A stretch of DNA of 64,000 nt from Nitrospirota bacterium (GTDB lineage: Bacteria > Nitrospirota > Thermodesulfovibrionia > Thermodesulfovibrionales > JdFR-88). Both the position numbers and the translations under genes were made by a program. Location of the stretch: contig JAKBYX010000003.1 in assembly GCA_021840255.1 (NCBI GenBank), positions 62,001 to 126,000 of the forward strand, read 5' to 3'. The notes under the pieces are model-generated. The model saw only the letters and a program-made list of their open reading frames with translations. It was not told the DNA's origin and did no database searches. Shown here one piece after another: positions 35,694 through 45,032 of this stretch (its first letter is position 1; each line of letters opens with the position of its first letter).

Positions 35694-37387
35694 ACAACGA
35701 GAGCCGTGCTCCGGGAAACGCCGGGAGCATCTTCGAGGCCGGGGAATACAAAGGCCTGTTGAGCTGGCTTTCTTCCGTGGACCACAAGCAGATAGGCATC
35801 ATGTATTTCGTGACATCGCTGTTTTTTTTCCTGGTAGGGGTTTCCTTAGCGATGGTCATGCGCACCCAGCTTATCAAACCGGATCATCACTGGCTGTCCC
35901 CCGAGACCTACAACCAGGTTTTCTCGATGCACGGCACTACGATGGTATTCCTTGCGATCATGCCAATGCTCATCGCCTTCATGGTCTATTTCACGCCCCT
36001 GATGATCGGGGCGCGCGACGTGGCGTTCCCCAGGATGAACGCCCTCAGTTACTGGCTGTACCTGATGGGCGGGCTCCTTTTGTATTTCGGCTTTTTTACC
36101 GGCGGCAACTTGGCGGAGGGCTGGTCCGCCTATGCGCCCCTGACTTCATCTAATTATACGAAGAGCCTGTATCTGACCGGCACCGGCGTGGATTACTGGA
36201 TAATCGGCATCCTCCTGAGCGGGGCAGGGACGATCATGACCGCAATCAACATCCTCGTCACCGTTGCCGGCCTGCGCGCCCCCAGTATGAAATTGACCCG
36301 GATCCCGCTTTTCGTATGGATGTCGTCGGTCAACGCCGTTCTCATGCTCCTGGCCCTGCCCGCGCTGAACGCCGCGCTGGTGATGCTATACCTCGACCGG
36401 CATCTGAACGCACTTTTCTTCAATACTGCGGGCGGCGGCAAACCCCTGCTGTGGGAGCATTATTTCTGGTTTTTCGGCCACCCCGAGGTTTATATCCTGA
36501 TCCTGCCCGGTTTCGGGATCGTATCGGAGGTGATCCCGGTCTTCTCCCGCAAGCCGATCTTCGGCTACGCCTTTATGGCCATCGCCACCGTGGCGATCGG
36601 TTTTTTGAGCATGGGCGTCTGGGCGCACCACATGCTCGCCACGGGAATGAACTTTACGGTCTATTATGTCTTTGCCCTTGCAACCATGTTGATCGCCATC
36701 CCCACCGGCGTCAAGATTTTCAACTGGATCGCCACCATGTGGGGCGGCTCTATCAGCTTCGACACGGCCATGCTTTTCTGCATTGCATTCATCATACAAT
36801 TTACGGTTGGCGGGCTCTCAGGAGTGGCTTTCGCCACCGTGCCCATCGACTGGGCGCTTACCCACTCACATTTTGTGGTGGCCCATTTCCATTACACCCT
36901 GCTGGGAGGCACCGTTTTTACCCTGATGGCTGGGTTCTATTACTGGTTCCCGAAGATCACCGGCCGCATGCTTTCGGAAAAGCTGGGCAAGATACAATTC
37001 TGGCTCATGGTGACAGGCTTCAACGGCGCATTTTTCCCTCTTTTTTTCGAAGGGCTCGAAGGCATGCCGCGAAGGGTCTATACATACCCAAACCTGCCGT
37101 ATCTGGCCGGCCTTAACCTGTTAGCCTCTCTGTCGGCCTACGTCCTTGCACTGGGGATCCTGGTCTTTTTTGTCAACCTGATCGTAAGTCTCCGCAAAGG
37201 GAAACCGGCCGGGGATAATCCCTGGGGCGGCTGGACCCTGGAATGGGCCACGTCCTCCCCGCCTCCGCCTCACAATTTCGACCGCATTCCGCCTGTCCGC
37301 AGTATCAGGCCTTTATTGGATCTTGAAAAAGCCGGAAGGTCGACGGACGCTGCAGTCGAAGCTTCTCCTGAGGAGGGTAACGGATGA
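35690..37387 (+). CDS. ctaD: cytochrome c oxidase subunit I
   Basis: A 565-residue haem-copper oxidase catalytic subunit with twelve or more membrane helices. Haem a ligand in FSMHGTTMVF, CuB His and cross-linked Tyr in GHPEVYILILPGFG, the CuB His pair in VWAHHMLATG, and the haem a3/a His pair in VVAHFHYTLLGG. The Glu in GHPEVY marks the A1-type D-channel. It reduces O2 to water and pumps protons. It overlaps the subunit II stop by ATGA and the subunit III start by four bases, so the whole oxidase is translationally coupled. Intact. Confidence 0.97.
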   Translation: MNNESRAPGNAGSIFEAGEYKGLLSWLSSVDHKQIGIMYFVTSLFFFLVGVSLAMVMRTQLIKPDHHWLSPETYNQVFSMHGTTMVFLAIMPMLIAFMVYFTPLMIGARDVAFPRMNALSYWLYLMGGLLLYFGFFTGGNLAEGWSAYAPLTSSNYTKSLYLTGTGVDYWIIGILLSGAGTIMTAINILVTVAGLRAPSMKLTRIPLFVWMSSVNAVLMLLALPALNAALVMLYLDRHLNALFFNTAGGGKPLLWEHYFWFFGHPEVYILILPGFGIVSEVIPVFSRKPIFGYAFMAIATVAIGFLSMGVWAHHMLATGMNFTVYYVFALATMLIAIPTGVKIFNWIATMWGGSISFDTAMLFCIAFIIQFTVGGLSGVAFATVPIDWALTHSHFVVAHFHYTLLGGTVFTLMAGFYYWFPKITGRMLSEKLGKIQFWLMVTGFNGAFFPLFFEGLEGMPRRVYTYPNLPYLAGLNLLASLSAYVLALGILVFFVNLIVSLRKGKPAGDNPWGGWTLEWATSSPPPPHNFDRIPPVRSIRPLLDLEKAGRSTDAAVEASPEEGNG

Positions 37388-37932
37388 GCAGGATCAGGAT
37401 GGCAATGCTGCTTTTCGTGGCATCCGAAGCCGTTTTTTTTATAATGCTGATCATAGCTTACGTGGTTTATCACGCGACCTCGCCCAGCGCGGCCGACGCG
37501 TCCCGTTACCTGGACATCCAGAGGACGGGCGTATTCACCGCATGCCTGTTCAGCAGCAGCTTAACCATGTGGCGCGCAGGCATTAATTTCAGGACCGGCA
37601 GGCGCAGGGCGGCGCTTGTATGGCTTCTGGCCACAATTGCATTGGGGACCGCGTTTTTGGCGGGGCAGGGCACTGAATACGCCTCCATGATCCGGGAGAA
37701 CGTGATAATCAGCCGGGACCTGTTCGGCACAACGTTTTTTACTCTTACGGGCTTTCACGGTCTGCACGTTTTTATCGGCCTTATCATGCTGGGGACTCTT
37801 TTCGGCACCGGACTGAGGCGGGATGCCGTTAGCCGCCCCGAGGCCGTGGAAGGCATTACGATCTACTGGCATTTCGTCGACGCGGTATGGGCGGTCATCT
37901 TCCCTGTTGTCTACCTGTGGGTACTGCGATGA
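37384..37932 (+). CDS. ctaE: cytochrome c oxidase subunit III
   Basis: A 182-residue, five-helix subunit III, the short bacterial form. It has MLLFVASEAVFFIMLIIAYV at the start, and the family segments FTLTGFHGLHVFIGLIML and YWHFVDAVWAVIFPVVYLW at the C-terminus. It stabilises subunit I and proton uptake rather than binding metals. It overlaps both neighbours by ATGA-type junctions. Confidence 0.94.
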   Translation: MSRIRMAMLLFVASEAVFFIMLIIAYVVYHATSPSAADASRYLDIQRTGVFTACLFSSSLTMWRAGINFRTGRRRAALVWLLATIALGTAFLAGQGTEYASMIRENVIISRDLFGTTFFTLTGFHGLHVFIGLIMLGTLFGTGLRRDAVSRPEAVEGITIYWHFVDAVWAVIFPVVYLWVLR

Positions 37933-38756
37933 CTAACGGACAACTTTTTTTTAAGGCGTGGGATTTCGAGCCCACGGTGATCATCGGATGCGCAGCGCTA
38001 ATACTGGCTTACCTGTGGGTAGTGCGCTTCCGCATGAACGGCAAAACGGCATTTTTCGCCGGGGGCGTGCTCCTTATGCTGCTGACGCTGATAGGGCCTC
38101 TGGATTTTCTGGGCGGCAATTACATGTTCAGCGCCCACATGCTGGAACATATCCTGCTTGAGCTGGCCGTGCCGCCGCTTCTGCTGCTGGGTCTCCCGCA
38201 GGAGCCGGTCCGATCACTTTTGACCGTTCGCGTTGCGGCAAAGGCCGAGCGGTTCCTCCGCAGGCCGGCCGTGGCCTGGCTGCTGGCGGTGGGGACCTTG
38301 TGGCTTTGGCACCTGCCTGTGCTCTATAACGCGGCGCTGAACAGCGACTGGATCCACGCGGGGCAGCATCTGAGCATGCTGATTACAGGGACCATATTCT
38401 GGTGGCCCATATATACCCCTTTGCAGCCGCACCGGCTTTCACCCTTGGGCGGGGCAGTTTATATATTTATCGCCCTTTCGGCCAATATGATCCTGGGGAT
38501 ATTGCTTACCTTTGCACCATTAGGATTTTATCCCAGGTACATGCGCCCGGCCGGCGGCAACGCCATTTTGCAGCTTATCCGAACGGGCTGGGGGCTGGAC
38601 CCGCAGTCAGACCTCGGTCTGGGCGGCATGTTCATGTGGATAGTAGGAGGGCTGTTGTATTTCGCGTCGATGTTGGTTGCGATCAGCCGCCTGTACCGGA
38701 ACCCTGAAGAACAGGTGGCCGCACAGAAAGGAATGGCAGATGCAAGACGGCAGTGA
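37929..38756 (+). CDS. ctaG: caa3-type oxidase assembly factor CtaG
   Basis: A 275-residue membrane protein of the caa3_CtaG family with about seven helices. Recognisable parts are HMLEHILLELAVPPLLLLGLP, LWLWHLPVLYNAAL, HAGQHLSMLITGTIFWWP and FAPLGFYPRY, with conserved His residues that may handle copper for CuB assembly (inferred from the family). The start at 37929 overlaps the subunit III stop (ATGA); an upstream frame from 37887 is inside subunit III. Its last codons overlap the next small gene by 17 bp. Confidence 0.92.
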   Translation: MTNGQLFFKAWDFEPTVIIGCAALILAYLWVVRFRMNGKTAFFAGGVLLMLLTLIGPLDFLGGNYMFSAHMLEHILLELAVPPLLLLGLPQEPVRSLLTVRVAAKAERFLRRPAVAWLLAVGTLWLWHLPVLYNAALNSDWIHAGQHLSMLITGTIFWWPIYTPLQPHRLSPLGGAVYIFIALSANMILGILLTFAPLGFYPRYMRPAGGNAILQLIRTGWGLDPQSDLGLGGMFMWIVGGLLYFASMLVAISRLYRNPEEQVAAQKGMADARRQ

Positions 38757-39018
38757 AAACCGCTATGGCTCCAAAGGTTTTTCCCCGGATAATGGACAAA
38801 CCCTGAACAAGGGACAAGAAATTCCGGAAGGCTGGAGCATTCCGAAGCCCGAAGCCATACCCGCTCCCACCTATTGGCCATTAATGCTTTCCTTTGGCGC
38901 GGCGCTTATGGGGCTCGGGGTCCTGACATCAAATATCATTGCCGTTACGGGAATAATCCTTTTTATTATCGCCATCGTTAAGTGGGTAGGAGAGCTCTAT
39001 CATGAAAAGCGGCAATAA
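38740..39018 (+). CDS. small two-helix protein, subunit IV-like
   Basis: A 92-residue protein with a polar N-terminus (about 1-40), the motif PAPTYWPLMLSFGAALMGLG, and two closely spaced helices (about 46-62 and 66-83) ending WVGELYHEKRQ. Small proteins of this shape in caa3 clusters are usually annotated as subunit IV or CtaF-like, though similarity is weak. The AAAGGA site before 38740 sets the start. Its 3' end overlaps the first copy of the sequence that is duplicated at the start of the Rieske gene. Confidence 0.65.
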   Translation: MQDGSENRYGSKGFSPDNGQTLNKGQEIPEGWSIPKPEAIPAPTYWPLMLSFGAALMGLGVLTSNIIAVTGIILFIIAIVKWVGELYHEKRQ

Positions 39019-39110
39019 CGATATCGCCGGAAATAATATGACCGGGCTGGCGAAGCAGAGGCGGGCATGAAAAGTGGCAATAAAATGCCTGGAAACAACA
39101 TGACCGGCCG
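39002..39110 (+). repeat. imperfect duplication of the Rieske gene start, with 22-codon ORF
   Basis: The first copy (39002-39046) and second copy (39067-39110) share ATGAAAAG-GGCAATAA, then GGAAA and AAATGACCGG-type blocks. Copy 1 encodes a short frame MKSGNNDIAGNNMTG, 22 codons, whose TGA overlaps the Rieske ATG; copy 2 encodes MKSGNKMPGNNMTG, the Rieske N-terminus. It looks like a local duplication that may now provide a coupled leader peptide. Confidence 0.6.
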
Positions 39111-39621
39111 GAGTGGACCCGGAGGGCAAACCTCTGGTGAAGCAGACCCGGTCAGGCGCCGTTTCCTGGCCCGGCTGGGCATGGCTGCCGGGACCCTGCT
39201 GGCTATCGCGGCGGGGTTGCCGGTAATCGGCTACATTCTGGAACCGGCCTTCCGCAGGATGCAGCGCCAGTGGGTGTCCGTGGGGCCTGTAGACCGGTTC
39301 GCTGCCGGCGATACGGTCCTGGTCTCTTTTGAAAATCCGAGGGCTTTGCCATGGGCGGGGGTGACGGCCAAGACGGGGGCTTGGGTGCGCAGGGTCGGGG
39401 ACACGAATTTTATTGCTTTTGTTCTCAATTGTTCCCACTTGGGTTGTCCGGTGCGCTGGGAACCTTCCTCCAAACTGTTTATCTGTCCCTGCCACGGCAG
39501 CGTTTACTATGCGGATGGAACTGTCGCGGCGGGTCCTGCTCCCCTGCCTCTGCAGCGCTTCCACGTCAGGGTGAACAACGGGCAGGTGGAACTGGAGACC
39601 CGTCCCATCCCGATAACTTGA
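39067..39621 (+). CDS. Rieske [2Fe-2S] protein
   Basis: A 184-residue Rieske protein. Twin-arginine-like signal anchor RRRFLARLGMAAG (about 30-42) followed by one membrane helix; the cluster ligands are in CSHLGC and CPCHGS (two Cys and two His). It accepts electrons from (mena)quinol at the Q-o site of the cytochrome b protein encoded next. Its start overlaps a 22-codon frame by ATGA. Together with the next gene it forms the quinol:cytochrome c reductase module of the operon. Confidence 0.94.
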   Translation: MKSGNKMPGNNMTGRSGPGGQTSGEADPVRRRFLARLGMAAGTLLAIAAGLPVIGYILEPAFRRMQRQWVSVGPVDRFAAGDTVLVSFENPRALPWAGVTAKTGAWVRRVGDTNFIAFVLNCSHLGCPVRWEPSSKLFICPCHGSVYYADGTVAAGPAPLPLQRFHVRVNNGQVELETRPIPIT

Positions 39622-39641
39622 TTTTTGGAGAAAAAGCAGCA

Positions 39642-41087
39642 ATGAAACTGTGGAAAAAGTTTTTGCAATGGCTGAACGACCGGACCGGCTTAGTGGATAT
39701 GATTGTATCGCAGGCCGTTCATCCGGTCCCACCCGGGGCCAAGTGGAAATATGTCTTCGGCAGTGCGGTCCTGACGGCCTTTATAGTGCAGGTGGTCACG
39801 GGCATCGGCCTGCTGATGACCTATGTGCCTTCGACAGGCGGCGCCTATCAAAGCCTGCAGTATATTACCAACAAAGCTCCGCTGGGCAGCCTGCTGAGAG
39901 GCATGCATTGCTGGGGAGCATCAGCCATGGCCGTCTTGATCACAATTCATTTATGCAGGGTATTTCTGACCGGCAGCTACAAGTTTCCGCGGGAATTGAA
40001 CTGGGCGAGCGGCGTGTTTCTGCTTGGCATCACGACGGCCATGGCCTTTAGCGGCCAGATAATTCGCTGGGACCAGAATGCGGTATGGTCGATGGTGGTA
40101 GGCGCCGGGATGGCCGGACGCTTTCCCTTGATCGGCAAATGGCTTGCGCACTTCGTCTTGGGCGGAGATGTGGTGGGTTCCTATACCTTGAGCCGGATAT
40201 TTGATGTGCATGTCTTTATCCTGCCGGTCCTGCTCGCGTCGCTGGCCGGCCTGCATCTATATCTTGTCCTGCACAATGGGGTATCCGAACCTCCGGTGCC
40301 GGGGCACAAGGTGGACCCCGCGACTTACCGTTCGGAATACCAGGACATGCTGCGGAAGAGAGGCGTCCCTTTCTGGCCCGAAGCCGCCTGGCGTGATTTG
40401 GTTTTCGCGCTTGCGGTGGTCTTTGCCGTTTTGCTTTTGGCCTGGCTAGCCGGGCCAGCCAGGCTTGACAAGCCGCCCGATCCTTCACTGATCAATGCGC
40501 ATCCACACCCGGACTGGTATTTCCTGTGGTATTTCGCCGTGCTGGCTCTGCTGCCGCATGCTCTTGAGAACTATGTTATGATTTTGGCGCCCCTGCTTAT
40601 CGGCCTGATCCTCTTTTCGGTCCCGTTTGTGAGCAACCGCGGGGAACGGCATCCGGCGCGAAGACCTTTGGCCGTGGCCGCTGTAATATTCATATTCCCG
40701 GCTATTGCCGCGCTTACCCTGTCGGGATCGAATGAGAACTGGTCCCCTCGCGTCAATACCCCGCCCCTGACCGCGGATATCATAGGTGCTTCTTCCGGTC
40801 CGGTGTATGACGGGGCCATGGTTTTCAGCGAGAAGGCCTGCATCTACTGCCATACGATAGATGGACATGGAGGAAAAAGGGGACCGGATCTGAGCTATGT
40901 GGCAGACCGGCTTACCCACGACCAGATGCTGCTGCGCGTCATGAACGGCGCGTACAATATGCCGGTATTCGCCCACATCCTTTCCAGCGAAGAAACCGAA
41001 AGCCTGCTGAACTTTCTTTCGACCCGGAAAAAAACGGGCTTTGTTGTAGGCCAAGGACAGCCGGCTGCCGGTAACAGCAGTAATTAA
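39642..41087 (+). CDS. cytochrome b fused to cytochrome c
   Basis: A 481-residue fusion. The cytochrome b part (1-390) keeps bis-His haem sites in RGMHCWGASAMAVLITIHL and FDVHVFILPVLLASLAGLHL, and a subunit IV-like second half with HPHPDWYFLWYFAVLAL. After the last helices comes a soluble cytochrome c domain with CIYCH (about 404-408) and an axial Met candidate in YNMPVFAHIL. This makes a compact quinol:cytochrome c reductase that could hand electrons directly to the caa3 oxidase. ATG 39642 follows GGAG; the frame is open to 39351 but that part lies inside the Rieske gene. Last gene of the operon. Confidence 0.93.
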   Translation: MKLWKKFLQWLNDRTGLVDMIVSQAVHPVPPGAKWKYVFGSAVLTAFIVQVVTGIGLLMTYVPSTGGAYQSLQYITNKAPLGSLLRGMHCWGASAMAVLITIHLCRVFLTGSYKFPRELNWASGVFLLGITTAMAFSGQIIRWDQNAVWSMVVGAGMAGRFPLIGKWLAHFVLGGDVVGSYTLSRIFDVHVFILPVLLASLAGLHLYLVLHNGVSEPPVPGHKVDPATYRSEYQDMLRKRGVPFWPEAAWRDLVFALAVVFAVLLLAWLAGPARLDKPPDPSLINAHPHPDWYFLWYFAVLALLPHALENYVMILAPLLIGLILFSVPFVSNRGERHPARRPLAVAAVIFIFPAIAALTLSGSNENWSPRVNTPPLTADIIGASSGPVYDGAMVFSEKACIYCHTIDGHGGKRGPDLSYVADRLTHDQMLLRVMNGAYNMPVFAHILSSEETESLLNFLSTRKKTGFVVGQGQPAAGNSSN

Positions 41088-41415
41088 TGATATATTGCCC
41101 CTTTGCAATAACATTTTAGCCTTTTTGTTTCCGTTCCTTTTTTCAGGAAAGGGGACTTGCCGCCTAAACCCGCATAGAAGCTTCAGCTCTTAAAAAGTAT
41201 GTTCTCTCTTACTGGCTGAAATTAATGACAATTTTGAGCAGGGTATCCCGGAATTACGTCCAAAGTTTATGACCGAATTTTTAAAATTTGAAGCCATTTG
41301 ATTTATTAATGGGCCTTTTGATTTACTTATTTGGACCAAAGCTTTTAAAATTCAGCAGAAAGAAAAAGAAAAAGAAAAATTCCCGAATAATAAAAAGCCA
41401 TTTAAGGATGTGTCC
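41088..41415. other. gene-free stretch between respiratory operons
   Basis: About 328 bp, AT-rich, no gene and no clear terminator or promoter. An A5G hexamer run (41358-41380) precedes the molybdoenzyme gene. Confidence 0.5.
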
Positions 41416-44289
41416 ATGAAAAAGGAAAAACACGGTCATCTGCTAGAGGAAGGCGAAGATATCCAGTATACGACCTGTTATATGTGCGCCTGCCGGTGCG
41501 GCATCAAAGTCACGCTGAAAAACGGAAAGATACGCTATATACAGGGCAACCCGGCACATCCTACCAATCAGGGCGTCATATGCGCCAAGGGCTCATCAGG
41601 GGTAATGAAGCAGTTAAGCCCCGCGCGCATTACAAAGCCGCTCCTCCGCAAAAAGAATGCGGAGCGGGGAGAGGCGCGGTTTGATGAGATCTCATGGGAT
41701 GAGGCCATGGACATACTGGTCACCCGCCTGAAAAAGATAAGGGAGACGGACCCGAAAAAATTCGCCTTTTTTACGGGCAGGGACCAGATGCAGGCGCTCA
41801 CCTCCTACTTCGCGAAACAGTTCGGCACGCCCAATTTCGCGGCCCACGGCGGTTTCTGTTCGGTCAATATGGCCACCGGCATGATCTATTCCATTGGCGG
41901 AAGCAGTTGGGAATTTGGCGGCGCGGATTATGAGAGGACCAAATATTTCCTGCTCTTCGGAGTGGCGGAAGACCACGACAGCAACCCGCTGAAACTGGGA
42001 CTGGGCAGGATGCGCGAGCATGGGGGAAAGGTGGTCGTCATCAACCCTGTCAGGTCCGGTTACGGCGCGATTGCCGACGAATGGGTGCCTGTAAAGCCGG
42101 GGACGGACGGGGCCTTCATCCTTGGGCTTATTCATGTCCTTTTGAAAAACGGGCTTTATGACAGGGACTTCCTTATAAGCCATACCAACGCCGCTTATCT
42201 GGTGACCCTCGATGAAGGCGGGGAAGACGAAGGCATGTTTTACCTGCTGCATGAGCGTGACATGGTGAATACCCAGAACACCGTATGGGACAGAAAAACG
42301 GGCGGCATCAGGGAAGCCCATTTAAAGGACAACGACCCGGCCCTTCTGGGTGAGTTCAAAAGCGCGGAAGGAAAGACCTTGAAGCCCGCCTTCCAGCTGC
42401 TGGTGGAGCGGGTGATGAAAGAGGATTCGCTGGAAGAATTCGCTTCCATCTGCGGCATACCGGCAAAGACGATTGAGCGCATCGCCCTTGAGGCGGGCAT
42501 CACCGCGAGGGACAACACCATCACCCTCCCCATTCCCTGGATGGACGCGTGGGGCAATGAGCACAAGACGACAACCGGGCACCCCGTGTCCGTGCACGCC
42601 ATGAGAGGGCTTGCCGCGCATTCGAACGGCTTTCAGTCCGTCAGGGCATTAAGCGTGCTGATGATGCTTTTGGGCATCATTGACCGGCCCGGAGGGTTCA
42701 GGTACAAGCCTCCGTTCCCAAGGCCTGTGCCGCCATGCCCCAAGCCGGTCAATAAAGCGGAGCAGGTAAAGCCCAATACCCCTCTTCCGGCTCCAGAACT
42801 GGGGTTCCCGTCCATGCCGGAGCATCTGGCTATCGACGAGGACGGCAATCCGGTGAGGATAGACAAGGCGTTCAGCTGGGAGTTTCCGTTCACGGCCCAC
42901 GGCATGATGCAAAACGTCATTACGAACGCCTCGAAGGGAGACCCCTATCATATAGACACTCTGATGTTGTTTATGGCGAACATGGCGTGGAACTCCACCA
43001 TGAACACGAGCGGCGTTATGGACATGCTCAGGCAGAAGGACAAAGACGGTAATTATGCCATTCCATTTATCGCCGTAAGCGATGCCTTTTTCAGCGAGAT
43101 GGTCTCTTTCGCGGATCTTGTCCTGCCCGACACGACATATCTTGAGAGGCATGATGTCATCTCCCTGATGGACCGTCCGATCTGCGACTATTCGAAAGCG
43201 GCTGACGCTATAAGGCATCCCATTCTGCCTCCCAAAGGGGATTGCAGGCCCTTCCAGCAGACCATCATAGACGTGGCCAATGCCCTTGGACTGCCAGGCT
43301 TCTGCGATGAGGGCGGAAAACCGCTTTATGCAAATTATCCGGAATTCGTCACGAACTGGATGCCGTCGCCCGGCGCCAATGTGGGGTTCCTCGCGGGCTG
43401 GCGCGGCCCCGGCGGGACAAAACACATGTTCGGAGAGCCAAACCCCAATCAGTGGGAAATGTATATCAAGAACAAGTCTTTCTGGGAGATCCAGCTTGAA
43501 GATTCGATCAAGTACAATCGCACCGTCAACCAGGGCTATCTTAACTGGGCCCAGAATATGAAGCTGAAGCGGGACAATGAACCTATTATCATGCACTTCT
43601 ATTCCGAGGTGATGCAGCGCTTCCGCCTGGCGGCGAAGGGACAGCGCAAGGGGAGACAGCCTAAAACGGAGGCCCAGAAAAAACGGATACTCCGGTATTT
43701 TGACCCCCTCCCGTTCTGGTATGAGCCGCTGGAGCACCAGATCATAGACAAGGGCAAATACCAGTTTCATGCCATAACCCAGAGGCCCATGCCGCACTAC
43801 CATTCATGGGACGGACAGAACGCATGGCTGAGGCAGATCATCGGCCAGAACTTTCTTTACATGAACAGGGCCAGGGCTGAAGAATTGGGCATAAATGAGC
43901 TGGACTGGGTATGGGTGGAATCCCCGTGGGAAAGGAAGATCAAGGTACAGGTAAAACTGTCGGAGGCAGTGCAGACGGACACCGTGTGGACATGGAACGC
44001 GATAGGGAAATATCCGGGCGCATGGAACCTTGACCCAGGGGCCGATGAGGCTGCAAAGGGGTTTCTGCTGAACCATCTTATAACGGAAGAGCTGCCCCAT
44101 GAAGGGGGCGGGATGATCTCAAACAGCGACCCGGTCTCCGGCCAGGCGGCGTGGTTTGACTTGAGGGTGAAGATAAGCAAAGCAAGCGAGCCGGGGCTCT
44201 ATCCCACGTTCAAGCCGGTAGAGCCGCTTCCGCATATGGAGAAACGTCCGGATATACTGCGATATACGGTGGATGAGAGGAAGAAATGA
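41416..44289 (+). CDS. DMSO-reductase-family molybdopterin oxidoreductase, catalytic subunit
   Basis: A 957-residue enzyme of the Mo/W-bisPGD family. N-terminal [4Fe-4S] site C21-x2-C24-x3-C28-x27-C56 (CYMCACRCG, VICAKG); probable Mo ligand Cys148 in AHGGFCSVNM. No twin-arginine signal is present, so the protein should stay in the cytoplasm, as in SoeABC sulfite dehydrogenases rather than exported Psr/Phs/Dms enzymes. It is followed by DmsB- and NrfD-like partners. Substrate unknown: sulfite, other sulfur compounds or an S/N-oxide. ATG 41416 is 7 nt after AAGGA; GTG 41410 is in frame. Confidence 0.9.
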   Translation: MKKEKHGHLLEEGEDIQYTTCYMCACRCGIKVTLKNGKIRYIQGNPAHPTNQGVICAKGSSGVMKQLSPARITKPLLRKKNAERGEARFDEISWDEAMDILVTRLKKIRETDPKKFAFFTGRDQMQALTSYFAKQFGTPNFAAHGGFCSVNMATGMIYSIGGSSWEFGGADYERTKYFLLFGVAEDHDSNPLKLGLGRMREHGGKVVVINPVRSGYGAIADEWVPVKPGTDGAFILGLIHVLLKNGLYDRDFLISHTNAAYLVTLDEGGEDEGMFYLLHERDMVNTQNTVWDRKTGGIREAHLKDNDPALLGEFKSAEGKTLKPAFQLLVERVMKEDSLEEFASICGIPAKTIERIALEAGITARDNTITLPIPWMDAWGNEHKTTTGHPVSVHAMRGLAAHSNGFQSVRALSVLMMLLGIIDRPGGFRYKPPFPRPVPPCPKPVNKAEQVKPNTPLPAPELGFPSMPEHLAIDEDGNPVRIDKAFSWEFPFTAHGMMQNVITNASKGDPYHIDTLMLFMANMAWNSTMNTSGVMDMLRQKDKDGNYAIPFIAVSDAFFSEMVSFADLVLPDTTYLERHDVISLMDRPICDYSKAADAIRHPILPPKGDCRPFQQTIIDVANALGLPGFCDEGGKPLYANYPEFVTNWMPSPGANVGFLAGWRGPGGTKHMFGEPNPNQWEMYIKNKSFWEIQLEDSIKYNRTVNQGYLNWAQNMKLKRDNEPIIMHFYSEVMQRFRLAAKGQRKGRQPKTEAQKKRILRYFDPLPFWYEPLEHQIIDKGKYQFHAITQRPMPHYHSWDGQNAWLRQIIGQNFLYMNRARAEELGINELDWVWVESPWERKIKVQVKLSEAVQTDTVWTWNAIGKYPGAWNLDPGADEAAKGFLLNHLITEELPHEGGGMISNSDPVSGQAAWFDLRVKISKASEPGLYPTFKPVEPLPHMEKRPDILRYTVDERKK

Positions 44290-45014
44290 GCCAATTAGCG
44301 CTGGTCATAGACCTTAATAAATGTGTGGGTTGCCATGCCTGCGCCACGAATTGCAAGGCATGGAATACCTCCGGGGAGTTTGGCCCCCTTACGGACAAGG
44401 AGCCTTATGGGAAGCAGCCGGAAGGCGTCTGGTTCAATCGTGTGCAGACATACGAGGTTGGCAAATATCCAAAAACCGAGGTCATCAACTTCCCGAAATC
44501 CTGCATGCATTGCAAAAACGCGCCGTGTGTTGAGGTCTGCCCCACGGGCGCGTCATACAAGCGCCAGGAAGACGGCATAGTGCTGGTTAATTATGCCGAT
44601 TGCATCGGCTGTAAATACTGCTCGTGGGCCTGTCCTTACGGATGCAGGGAGTTTGATGAGCATGAAGGCGTTATGAAAAAATGCGTACTGTGCGTAAACA
44701 GGATATATAATGAAAACCTGCCCGAAGAAGAGCGGAAACCGGCCTGCGTGCTCGCCTGCCCGACAAGGGCAAGGATCTTTGGGGACATCGACGACCCCGG
44801 CAGCGAAGCGTCAAAAGCGATCCGTGAAAAGCACGGCTATAAACTGCTTCCCGAAACGGGAGCTGACCCGTCAACGCACTATCTCCCTCAGCGGAAGATA
44901 AAGGTGGAGCTTGACGAAGACGAACTGTGCGTGAAGCCCCTCGCTATCGTTACGATAGAGAAGAAGATCACATCGTACAAAGAGCAGATAATCGACGACT
45001 TCATGTCGCCGTAA
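44286..45014 (+). CDS. four-cluster ferredoxin subunit (DmsB/SoeB-like)
   Basis: A 242-residue electron-transfer subunit with sixteen Cys in four motifs: CVGCHACATNC, CMHCKNAPCVEVCP, CIGCKYCSWACP and CVLCVNRI...PACVLACP. These hold four [4Fe-4S] clusters that connect the molybdoenzyme with the membrane subunit. There is no signal peptide, in line with a cytoplasmic complex. It overlaps the catalytic subunit by ATGA and ends 18 bp before the anchor gene. Confidence 0.95.
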   Translation: MSQLALVIDLNKCVGCHACATNCKAWNTSGEFGPLTDKEPYGKQPEGVWFNRVQTYEVGKYPKTEVINFPKSCMHCKNAPCVEVCPTGASYKRQEDGIVLVNYADCIGCKYCSWACPYGCREFDEHEGVMKKCVLCVNRIYNENLPEEERKPACVLACPTRARIFGDIDDPGSEASKAIREKHGYKLLPETGADPSTHYLPQRKIKVELDEDELCVKPLAIVTIEKKITSYKEQIIDDFMSP

Positions 45015-45032
45015 CAGGAGATATAAAAAATC

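Noticed and set aside
36316..37116. 266-codon plus-strand frame inside ctaD
   Set aside because: Out-of-frame shadow of the conserved oxidase subunit I.
42649..43803. 384-codon open frame on the minus strand inside the molybdoenzyme gene
   Set aside because: It is antisense to a highly conserved protein; the composition is that of a codon shadow.
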